Of a stretch of DNA of 64,000 nt, positions 33,591-43,327 are shown piece after piece. Where the stretch lies: the NCBI GenBank assembly GCA_047967505.1, contig CM106538.1. The stretch is one strand, 5' to 3'. The stretch is from Dipteris shenzhenensis (lineage: Eukaryota; Polypodiophyta; Polypodiopsida; Gleicheniales). Below the pieces are notes generated by a model, which saw only the letters and a list, made by a program, of their open reading frames with translations, was not told where the DNA came from and ran no database searches. The position numbers and the translations under genes were made by a program. Each line of letters begins with the position of its first letter. Positions within the stretch are counted from its first letter, which is position 1.

Positions 33591-36500
33591 CTACTGACTA
33601 GGTAGACTCTTCGTCAGCATATCTGTAGGGTTATCATCTGTATGAACCTTGACAAGCTCTATGCGCTTGTCCTCAAGTACCTCCCTGATGAAATGGTACC
33701 TGACCTCAATGTGTTTGGTCTTTGCATGAAAGACCGGATTCTGTGCTAGCTGAATAGCACTCATGGAATCACTATGCAATGTCGGTACACCTGTATGAAT
33801 CCCCAAATCTCCCACTAGCCGATCAAGCCATATAGCCTCCTTGCAACCCTCTGTGGCTACAACATACTCAGCCTCTGTGGTAGACAAAGCCACGCACTTC
33901 TATGCATGAGACATCCACGACACTGCACCACCTGCAAAGGTGAACACATAACCAGAAGTGGATCTCCTACTATCCACATGCCCTGCATAGTCTGAATCTA
34001 TGTACCCAAGTACATGCATGTCTCCTTTACCAAAGCAGATGCACATCTCCTTGGTACCCTTCATGTACCTCATGATGCACTTAATTGCCTCCCAATGCCT
34101 CTTTCCTGGATTAGCCATATACCGGCTAACAACTCCCACTGCAAATGCAATGTCTGGTCTAGTAGCTATCATAGCATACATAAGACTCCCAACTGCTGAT
34201 GCACAAGGAACCTTGGCCATCATGGCCCTTTCCTCATCTGATTTGGGACTATCTGTATGACTCAGTTTCCATATGGGGGCAATGGAGTACTCACCGCCTT
34301 CCCCCCCTCCATATTGAAACGTTGCAATACTTTTGTAACATACTCTTTTTCTGAAAGCCAAAGGAGTTTCCTACTCCGATCACGCGTGATGCGCATACCA
34401 AGAATATGACCTGCAAATCCCAAATCCTTCATATCAAAGGCCTCATGCAACTTGGCCTTTAATGTATCTAGCTCATAAGTATTCTTGCTAGCCAATAGCA
34501 TATCATCCACATATAGTGTCAAGATTATCAGGCTATTATCCTTAGCCCTTTTAGTGTAGAGGCAATGATCAATTTCACTCCTTCTAAAACCCTGCGACCG
34601 AATGAAAGCATCAAACTTTTGATACCATTCTCTAGGTGCTTGCTTAAGACCATAGAGACTCTTCTTCAGCTTGCAAACTAAATGCTCTTTGCCCTTTTCT
34701 TCAAAGCCTTCCGGCTGCACCATGTAAATTTCCTCATGCAAATCCCCATGCAAGAAAGCTGTCTTGACATCCATCTGCATAAGCTCCATATCCTCTGCTG
34801 CCACTAGTCCAAGCATGCATCTAAGTGTGGTCATCTTCACAACTGGAGAGAATATCTCATCAAAGTCCACACCCTTCTCTTGCTTGAACCCTTTAGCAAC
34901 CAAACGGGCCTTGTACCTAGGCACATCATCACTTGTGACCTTCATTTTGTAGACCCATTTACATGGCAATGCTTTCTTTCCATGTGGCAAAGAAACCAAG
35001 TCCCAAGTCTTATTCTTCATAAGTGAACTCATCTCTGATTGCATAGCATACTCCCACTTGCGTTGATCCTCATGCATCATAGCCTCTTTGTAGCAAGAAG
35101 GCTCCCCGCAATCAGTAAGGATCACATAGTCTACCCCTAGAACAAACCTATCAGGCGGTCTAGACACTCTAGATGATCTTCTCAAGGGCATTTCAGCTTG
35201 CTGTCCCACTTGCATATCAGCCACATTTGGCTCATCATTTCCACCAATAGATGATCCATCATCTACCCTTGATTGTATACCTGTGGGAGTACTTGGTTGT
35301 ACCATTTCTTGCACATTTGGTGCATGGACAGCTTGCTGTCTATCAACATATGCAGGTGGATTCACATCCTGGAAAGTGATTCTCCTCATTTCCACATCCC
35401 TCATGGGTGCCTTATGCATCTTCTTCTCATTGAAGACCACATCATGGCTGCGTATGATCTTCTTTGCTTCTGGATCCCAGAGATGATAGCCCATCTCTCC
35501 ACTTTCACCATAACCCAGAAAGATGCATTTCCTAGACTTAGGATCTAGCTTCTTTCGAAGCTCTTTTGGCACATGTGCATATGCCTCGCACCCAAATATA
35601 TGCAAATGAGAGTAAGAAGGCTTCTTGCCACTCCATGCCTCTTCAAGAATACCACCATCCAAACTCTTACTAGGTGATCTATTGATCACATGCACTGCAG
35701 TCTTCATTGCCTCAGCCCAAAAACCACCAGAAAGACTTGCATTGGAAAGCATGCATTGCAACCTTTCTTGAATGGTACGGTTCATCTTTTCTGCAACTGG
35801 ATTTTGCTCTGGAGTATGTGGGGATGTGAGCTCCCTCTTAATCCCACGTGTATCACAGAAATGCTGAAAGTCATGAGAGAGATACTCTCCACCATTGTCA
35901 GTCCGTAGGCATTTAAGCATTCTACCTGACTGATTCTCAACCAAGGCCAGCCATTTCTGAAATACCTGGAACACATCACTCTTCCGAGCTATAGCATAAG
36001 CCCACACTTTCCTAGTTGCATCATTAATGAATGTCACATAGTATTCAGCCCCACCTAATGACCGTGTAGGCATGGGACCACATACGTCTGAATGCACCAA
36101 ATCAAGCATTTCAAACTCTTTCTTTCCCCTTCTTTTATGGGCTGATTTAGTCTGCTTCCCATAGAGACAATGCTCACAAAATTCAAAATCAGAGAAACTC
36201 AAATGCGGTACATAACCCAAATGGCATAAGAGTTTCATTCCATTCTGGCTCATGTGCCCCAACCTACAATGCCACAAAGAAGTGCTTGGCTGCTCGGTTA
36301 TTGCAACAACATGATCAAATACCCCTGATACATGTAAGGGATACAAAGTCCCACACTTGGCACCCCTAGCCAAAAGCATAGAGCCCTTCTGAATTTTCCA
36401 ACTCTGAAAGCCAAAAGTGGTGTGAAAACCAGCATCATCTAGCTGACCCACTGAAATAAGACTCTTGGTCAGCTTAGGCACATGTCTCACATGTTTCAAA

Positions 36501-37642
36501 ACAAATGCAAACCCATTTGCAAAAGAAAACTTTATGTCACCTGCTCCCACTATGTCACATGCATAGTCATTTCCAAGATGCACACAACCTGTCTTTCCAC
36601 TATCATAAGTGGAGAACAATTCCCTATGGGGAGTAACATGGAATGAAGCACCAGAATCCAAAATCCAATCCTGGGAATATGCATCATCTGAAGTGGTAAG
36701 CAACTTTGCAGATAAACTAGACATGAAGAGAACATCATTGTCACCATCATGTGTGACTGCATTGATCTCCTCGATCTTCACTTTTCCTTTGTCCTCCCTT
36801 GGACTCTCTTTCTTTTGATTTGCACCCCAATTTGCATTCTTTTTCTTATCCTTTTGCTCTCTTTTCAGCTTGTAGCAATCCTTTTTCATATGGCCCTTCT
36901 TGCCACAATGGTAACACTCAATGTTCCGTGCCTTGGATTTGCTACGAGACTTTCCTCTTTCTTGGGACTTCCCCCTGAACTGTGATCTGCCCCTTTGCAC
37001 ATTTAAGGCTGCATCCTGCTTGTTGCCATCCATAGACTTCCATCTAATCTCCTCGGCCAACAAGCTACCCACAACATCATCAAATTTCAGTACTCCACTA
37101 GGTGCAGAGTTACTAACAGCTGTACGGAAGGTATCCCATGAGGATGGCAATGAACATAAGAGAAATATTGCCTTAGTCTCCGCATCAAAATTCATCTTCT
37201 GAGCCTGAAGCTGGCTGAAAATAATATTGAATTCATTCAAGTGAGAAGCAATGGAGACCCCTTCCTTCATCTGCAGCTCAAACAACCTCTTCATGAGGTA
37301 AACTTTATTAGAGGCAGTTTCCTTCTCATAAGTGGCACACAGTTTCTTCCACAAATCTTCCGTAGTCTGCTCATTTACTACTGTGAAATAAACTGACTCT
37401 GCAAGATGAAGTCTAATAGTAGACTTTGCTAATGCATCCAACTCATTCCAATCATCCTCAGACATATCCGCAGGCTTAGCTTCAATCCCTGCCAAGGGTT
37501 TAATCTGCTTCTTTTGAATAAGCACATCCCTTATTTGTTCTTTCCACAAAGAAAAGTTTGTCCCATCAAACTTTTTAATGCTAAAAAACTCCTTTTCAGA
37601 CGTGGAAGAGGATGCCATGATGCAAATGAAACAAAATCCCAA
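33591..37642 (-). pseudogene. Copia gag-pol polyprotein, one frameshift and one stop
   Basis: A complete Ty1/copia domain order. Gag begins with FDGTNFSLWKEQIRD, followed by the zinc knuckle CYHCGKKGHMKKDC and aspartic protease WILDSGASFHVT. The integrase GAG-pre and zinc region is SLWHCRLGHMSQNGMKLL; its core includes DLVHSDVCGPM, LRTDNGGEY and HTPEQNPVAEKMNRTI. Reverse transcriptase has QMDVKTAFLHGDL and LYVDDMLLAS. RNase H has GSLMYAMIATRPDIAFAVGV and ALSTTEAEYV. The first 1126 codons are open (37642-34262). A one-base indel in a C5 run near 34275 shifts frame, and a TAG at about 33900, where related elements have a Gln codon, cuts RNase H. Otherwise the protein has full family length. Confidence 0.95.
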
Positions 37643-38917
37643 ATGCTAGTGCCTGCAAGAGAGAATCACACCAAATACTAGGTGCACCCAAATGTGTATG
37701 CCACAATAGAGTGAAATATCACCAAAATTCAAAGCTCAAAGCATCAAAAGATGCATCTGACTCATGTGCATATACTATGCATCCATACGAGCAAATCTGG
37801 CCCAAAAGAAAATGCCAATAAGTTTCAAATGACTCAAGTATAAACATCGTCCACTAGCATGTGCATCAATAATATCTCATCCAAGAGAGCATAGCACTAT
37901 CAGTGCATCACCTGCAATGTGTCAAAGCTGTCCCTCAGCTTAAAATAGCATCCATGTGCAAAGTGTCCATAAAAATAGCATCCCACAAGGCAATTTGGGC
38001 CTATCAGCACATCCAATAAGGACCGCAATGCATCCAAATGGCCTATAAATCATCCACTGAGATGCCTCGAAACATGGGCGCCATTGCATAATCGGAATCA
38101 GCAAGAAAATCTGCAAATATCTCTCTTCTGCCAGAACTCCAAAATCCCAACCGATGAGTGAGAAATGGGAGTCAACACTTATCCACTACCATGTGGCATA
38201 AATCTAAGGTTTCAAAACCTTAGTATGAAAAATGCATAACAGAGAGACGAAATCGAATACACAGAGATTTATAACTCTGAAAATCCTTCACCGAATCACG
38301 CAAGAACTGATAGGTAGGAGTTTTTGGGCATCCGGAACGCAATGGAACAGACGGTTTTGGAAACCGTGGTCTCAATCACTGGGTCCAACACACGGGCTGA
38401 AAAACGTTTTTTGAAACAGAGCTGTTTGTAAACTCCACCGGAGTGCGAATGATGAGCAACATAGAAGTTTTAGGACCTCCTGAGTCCACCGGAACTGACA
38501 GATCTGCAAATGGTTGCTCCAAACTTGAGTTCCAACACCCGGGCAAAAAACGCAGGACCTGACACAATGAGTCAGAAATCCAATGAAATGATCCCAGATT
38601 CAAGAATGAAGGTGTTTCCAAGCTCCTGAAGTGAAGTAGACACCAAAAGCAAGCAATAGTTGCCTCTACAAGTCAATATGGAGTCTCTGTCATCGAACGG
38701 AACAGGGAAAAGCTCAAAAAACGACTTTTTCTTTGAAAGCTCTTAACAAGCTCTCAAAACCACTTCCCAAAGCCAAAGTGACTTTTCCAAAGGTTCCTCT
38801 AAGGTCTCTGCACACTCGGATGCAAGTAAAGTCACCCACAAAGTTTCCCACAGAGCTTCTCCTTCCTCCCACAGAGCTACTGAGCTTCCAAGCATTCACG
38901 CACACTCAGCTAGATCA
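37643..38917 (-). other. Copia 5' leader
   Basis: About 1.3 kb of untranslated sequence between primer site and gag start. It contains no domain-bearing frame. A loosely repeated segment (CCAACAC...CGGGC...AAAAACG near 38385 and 38530) is visible. Confidence 0.6.
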
Positions 38918-38934
38918 CCCGGGCTCTGATACCA
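38918..38934 (-). other. Copia primer-binding site
   Basis: The minus strand reads TGGTATCAGAGCCCGGG two bases after the LTR end ...CTCTCA. This is the initiator-Met tRNA type. Confidence 0.88.
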
Positions 38935-38936
38935 GT

Positions 38937-39107
38937 TGAGAGTGCTCTCAACGGAAGCAAGAACGGAAGAAGGAGAGAGAGAGAGATAGAGAGCCACACA
39001 AGTTTGGTGGGTGCAGAACCACCCTAATCTTCTTTTTCATTCATTTATATATGTGTTTGAGTATTGTACATAACTGGGGTTAAGGCACAGTGACCTTTAA
39101 CCCCACA
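38937..39107 (-). repeat. Copia 5' LTR
   Basis: 171 bp, TG...CA, about 98% identical to 33331-33501. It contains purine-rich GGAGAGAGAGAGAGATAGAG. Confidence 0.92.
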
Positions 39108-39916
39108 GGCCCCATTCCTCCACAAACCATGGTGCATGTGCGTAAAGAATATGCTATAAACAAAAACATTGTATTAGAAACATAAACTGACTCAAGTTTA
39201 AAGCACAAAATTTCAACCTAAGGAGGATTACTATGTAATGTGTAATATGTGACTCCCCCCATGCTTCTACGATCAATGATATGAATTCTCCCAATGCTAT
39301 CGTGAATCTCTCATAATAAAGCTCATCTGTTTGACCTTGTCTAAGCAACTTTATAAATGCATCAAGCTTTGTCCACAATTTTGCTCTCAAAGTAGCAATT
39401 CGCAGTTGTGAAGCTTGATTTGTAGTGCACTCACACAAAGCTTTCTAGTACTCCCAACCGAGGGTGCTTTGAGCCAATGTATGTTTTTGTTTATCAGCAT
39501 TGTGATTGGACAAGGACCTCCTTGCCTTTCCTCCACCCATGGACACTTTAGCAGGAAGATTTTGTGTCTTTCTTGATTGTTTCTTGTCCTGCTTAAGCTT
39601 CACATTGCCTCCGTTAAGTCCCATTAGTGAGAGTAGGTCTTTAGCTTTTGCAATGCATTGTGCAGATACTTGCTGTGGCCTCAAATTCCAAGCATAAACT
39701 AGATGGAGATAGAGTAACTTATCAAGTATATGCAGTTCAACATGCAAAGTACACGTGTACCCGCTCCAATGGAATTGCTAGAATGGGGTCCCACTTAGGA
39801 TCCTTTTTGTGACAATCAGGGGCTGCACTTTGGTTGCAAGAAAGGATGCCATTTTCCCATTGTAGGCTTCCCTTTTGCATCTTCTGAGAGTGGGTGCAAT
39901 ACAAGCATGTCCATTT

Positions 39917-40001
39917 TGCATCTACACCTGTATCACAACCATACAAGCACTTGAGGGTTTTGCATCTGCACCTGTATCACAACCATACAAGCACTTGAGG
40001 G
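39917..40001. repeat. 44-bp tandem duplication in gene 3
   Basis: TGCATCTACACCTGTATCAC starts at 39917 and recurs (TGCATCTGCACC...) at 39961. It repeats the codons for CLYGCDTGADAK and shifts the reading frame between the upstream part and the CLYCTHSQK part of gene 3. Confidence 0.92.
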
Positions 40002-40141
40002 TCTTCAAATCACTAGCTAGATGCCATTCAACTTGAAACATTCCATGCCCATCCACTATCAATGGTTGCCCTGCCTCTTGTCTTTGAATAATCGATGGGA
40101 TGCCGATTCTCTCCAAAACCCACTTTAATGTGTCATGGCTC

Positions 40142-40229
40142 CATATGTCCTTCTCAGATTGGACATATGTCCTTCTCAGATTGGACATATGTCCTTCTCA
40201 GATTGGACATATGTCCTTCTCAGATTGGA
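40142..40229. repeat. Four perfect copies of a 22-bp unit in gene 3
   Basis: CATATGTCCTTCTCAGATTG plus GA is repeated at 40142, 40164, 40186 and 40208 without differences. On the coding (minus) strand one copy reads VQSEKDI. Three extra copies add 66 bp, which keeps phase overall but brings an in-frame TGA. Perfect identity suggests a very recent expansion. Confidence 0.95.
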
Positions 40230-41389
40230 CTGAGAAACCCTGCTCAACTTCCTCATCCCCTTGAGCAAAACGCAAGGCGTCGTTCATAATACAAATGCTC
40301 ACCCTCTCTAGCTTGTGCTCTTTTACCAACTGAGCTTCATCCATTTTTATAACAAATACTAGCTTGCCATCTGTGCAATGAAAGAGAAATACAGTAAGGA
40401 TATAGAAATGAGAAGAAATAAAATTGAATATGAAGAGGGAATTTCTCTTACGTTCTTCTCTCATCCCATATAATTTGACCATGGCTCTCTCAAATTCTCT
40501 ACATCCATGTAAACATTATTGAAAGCATTCATCTCAAACATTTGGATGCTAGATTTCTTTTTACTCTTCCAAGTCATTGTGCCACTTACACAATGGTATC
40601 CTCCAAGCTTTTCTCTAGCACATTGGTTTGTTTCTTGATGTGCAAGCCTTATAGACCACGGTGTTGGCAATGGCATTATAGATATCTTATACTTAACCTC
40701 CATAGCAAACTTGAAAATTTTAAAAATAGAGTTGTAAGCTTCACGACTTACTCCAGCAGCATCACAAGCTCCAAGCACCTCCTTTGCTTGCACGAGGCCC
40801 TTGAAATCCTTCATTTCCTCTCTAGCAACTTGTTTATGTATCCCTTTTTGTCTAGGGTCCTTCAACACTTCCATGACATCACTTGGCTTTATTAAACTTC
40901 TTACAACATATGAAGGATCACTATCATCCATTTCCATTATTCCCATCACATCCTCCATGAAATTCCTAAAGTAGAGTACAAATGAGTCTTAGTAGAAAGA
41001 ATTCAACACCACAAATATTTTGGAGTAAGAAAATTCATTGAAAATTTGGGGAACTAACCTTGCAGCCCGTATTGTCCTCTTTCGACCACCACTATTGGTT
41101 GACAATACATCCATAGATTGCAATTGTCTTTTCCTCTCCTTTAGTCCCAAAGGTGTTCCCTTCAACTTTTGTACTCGTTCCAAGTTTCCATCCACCCAAA
41201 TGTCAAGATGCTTCTTCCCTTGCAATTGAAGATTGTGGAGCACACTTTGAGGAGTTCCACTATCCCAAAGAGTGTGCTTGCATATTCTGCCTCCAGTTTT
41301 AGGTTCACATGGTACTTGTTGGGTATGTCCTCGAATGGTGCCATGAGTACTCAAAGAGAGGTATGAGTGATGCGAGCTAAAATGTAGGG

Positions 41390-41985
41390 AATAGCTAGAA
41401 AATATGGAGCAGTGAGAGGGAGATAGTAGCAAGGAAGAGGGAGGAGGAGAAGTAGATGAGGGAAAGAGGAAGAGGAGGAGGAGAGTAGAGCGACAAGTGT
41501 AAAAGGGAGGGAAGGAGCTACTACAAAAGGGAGGAGGAGGGGAGAGATGCTACAGGAGGGAGGAGGAGGGGAGGGATTCTACAGGAGGGAGGAGTAGAGG
41601 AGAGGGAGCCTGGGCGGCTAGAGAAGCAGGGAAGAGGAAGGAGGGAGGAGGAGCCAGAAGGAGGAGGAGGAGGAGGGGAGAGGGAGGAGGGAGGAGGAGG
41701 AGCAAGACGAAGGAGGGGAGAGATGCTACAGGAGGGAGGAGGAGGGGAGAGATTCTACAGGGGGGAGGAGCAGAGGAGAGGGATCCTGGGCGGTTGGAGG
41801 AGGGGAGAGGAAGGAGGGAGGAGGAGCCAAAAGGAGGAGGAGGAGGGGAGAGGGAGGAGGGAGGAGGAGGAGCAAGACGGAGGAGGGGAGAGGAGGAGGG
41901 AGGGGGAGGGAGGGAGGGAGGGAGGGAGGGAGGGAGGAGGGAGGGAGAGGGAGGGAGGGAGGGAGGGAAGGAGATTCAAAATTTG
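41390..41985 (-). promoter_or_regulatory. Purine tract (pyrimidine leader of gene 3 on the minus strand)
   Basis: About 600 bp of nearly pure G/A on the plus strand, with GGAGGA and GGGA runs. It includes a roughly 220-bp internal duplication (blocks starting GATGCTACAGGAGGGAGGAG near 41547 and 41722). On the minus strand it is the C/T-rich leader before gene 3's ATG at 41344, mirroring 27250-27810. It could form triplex or G-quadruplex structures. The long Glu/Gly/Arg open frames are artefacts of composition. Confidence 0.65.
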
Positions 41986-42151
41986 AAATTCAAATTTCAA
42001 AAAGTGGCCCCCTCCCCTCACTTATGGGGGGAGAGGTGGGCTCAAATGTGGGCTTAACCCACCTAGGTTGCGGGCTGGTTAGGCCTCTTTGGGACCCTTC
42101 AAGCCCCTTGCATTAGCCCACTAAGCATGCTCTAATCCATTCCTTATGAGT

Positions 42152-42180
42152 CCCTTTTGGGATCCCAATTCTCCCCTAAT
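42152..42180 (-). repeat. Right terminal inverted repeat of element E
   Basis: On the minus strand: ATTAGGGGAGAATTGGG then ATCCCAAAAGGG. It matches the left end at 26 of 29 positions, and host repeat X resumes at 42182. Confidence 0.8.
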
Positions 42181-42181
42181 G

Positions 42182-43327
42182 CAAGTGCAATGTGGTCTAA
42201 AATGCTTCAAACACAAATAGGCCAAAGTACATGCTATTGGGTTTGATGTTGTATATTATGAAATGCAATGATCTTTGGCATGCTCATGAGCCATATAGCA
42301 AGCAAGTTCATGGAAACAAAAATAGTTCAAAATTGAAAATAGTGTTGGATTTATTAAAATATCTTTGCACATGCACAAATTGCACATTTTCATCTTCTTC
42401 CATTTTAGGTGAATCTAGATACCAATATCAATAAGTATCAATGTTTTAATACCACAATGTAGTCCTTCCACTAGTTTGGATTCTAAATTTTCAATCCATT
42501 TTTGTTTTCAACAAATGAAAAAAAAGTTATGGAGCGTGCCCTCAAATGGGTGTGCATAATTTTAGCACAACATTGGAGACCTGTTAACCCATACCTAATG
42601 TTCTTATTTAGGTTTGCCCTTGGGTTGAAGAGAATCTCATGTAGTGTACTTTTGAATGATTAATTAATTGCATATATGTATAGAACAAGATTTTGATGTT
42701 TTTGAATAAATTGCTATATCCTATACTCTTCAAGATGCATGCTTGACATGCAACATAGCACTTGTAATGCTTTAACGGTCTCGTTTCAAATCCTTATTCC
42801 ATAATTTTTTGGTCTCATGTTCAAGTTTGGATTGTACTACAACTTGAAGACAAAGTTTGTCGAATTCCATTGAGCAATGCATAAGTTATGGGTCATGCAA
42901 GATACCTACATACAAAAAATTCCTTGAACCTCACCAAAAATGGTTACACTCAAGCAAACAATGACCCTTGTGCATTGACCTTGGAGCATTGCTATCATAA
43001 CAGTGCTTTTGCTAGCTACTATATAGCATTGCTATCATAATAGTGCTTGCTAGCTACTATTTAGCATTGTTATTAGCTATTAACAAGGCTACCAACTACT
43101 ATTTAGTAGGTTCTTACACTTTCTATATAGATGGTTATCCAAAAGGGAGGAAAAGAGATAAAAAAGCACAACACATGATGCTATTATACTATCATAGTAC
43201 TAGAGATGTGAGTAGACTTTGTGAGCACTAATCCTAGCATTTCCTTCTTGGTGTATGGAACTATGTCCTTACCATTAGTTGCCATGTACACAATGCTCCC
43301 AATTATGGCACATGCTCAAAAAGCAAA
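42182..43327 (+). repeat. Repeat family X, copy A (right of element E)
   Basis: CAAGTGCAATGTGG and the following 300 bp match the reverse complement of 47026-47328 (copy B), completing the host sequence split by E. The rest is AT-rich without a gene. A short tandem duplication (TAGCATTGCTATCATAA.AGT, about 42985-43075) lies before the second CACTA. Confidence 0.7.

Larger units (their letters stand above)
33331..39107 (-). mobile_element. Nearly complete Ty1/copia retrotransposon, 5.8 kb
   Basis: Short LTRs of 171 bp (33331-33501 and 38937-39107) differ at about three positions. They are bounded by the 5-bp target duplication GGCCC (33326-33330 and 39108-39112). A tRNA-iMet primer site lies next to the right LTR and a polypurine tract next to the left LTR, so the element runs on the minus strand. 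LTR identity of about 98% indicates fairly recent insertion. The single polyprotein has one frameshift and one TAG, so it cannot move by itself. Confidence 0.95.
33024..41345 (-). pseudogene. Element E gene 3: zinc-ligand-rich protein, possibly transposase-like
   Basis: A large minus-strand gene of unknown family, interrupted by a copia (33331-39107). Exons by splice signals and frame: 41345-41059 (KLKGTPLGLKERKRQLQSMD; RKRTIRAAR), about 40960-40452 (SLIKPSDVMEVLKDPRQKGI; LGGYHCVSGTMTWKS), then 40370 to about 39450 (LVFVIKMDEAQLVKEHKLER; VEWHLASDLKTLKCLYG; CLYCTHSQK; IPLERVHV then CTLHVELHILDKLLYLH; SMGGGKARRSLSNH). After that come about 39430-39240 (RAKLWTKLDAFIKLLRQGQT) and the last exon 33207-33024 (TQGMEKSNYRAKATYFKNTR, HGGG, NALHEMFDWIY). 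The order Asp...C-x2-C...(V/I)-H-x-C...H resembles zinc-bearing RNase-H-fold transposases such as KDZ-type. That is inference only. Breaks are four 22-bp copies, a 44-bp and a 148-bp duplication, a one-base shift near 39751, and the copia. Confidence 0.5.
27086..42181. mobile_element. Element E: 15.1-kb terminal-inverted-repeat element of uncertain superfamily
   Basis: The ends are defined by a paralogous empty site. Copy B of the host repeat runs uninterrupted through GATATCCCAAACAAGTGCAA (reverse complement near 47330), whereas copy A is split between 27086 and 42181. The boundaries carry inverted repeats starting ATTAGGGGAGAATTGGG (27088 on plus; 42180 on minus), with 26 of 29 matches. From each end inward there is a roughly 500-600-bp pyrimidine-rich leader and then a gene pointing inward: gene 1 from 27821 on plus, gene 3 from 41345 on minus. 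Gene 2 and a histone H3-like pseudogene lie between. Without the nested copia it is about 9.3 kb. The target duplication is not resolved; CAA lies next to both ends. The superfamily is uncertain. Confidence 0.78.

Noticed and set aside
41723-42057. Open frames of Gly, Glu and Arg on plus and Pro, Ser, Leu on minus
   Set aside because: Produced by the pure purine tract; no stops because of composition, no domain.
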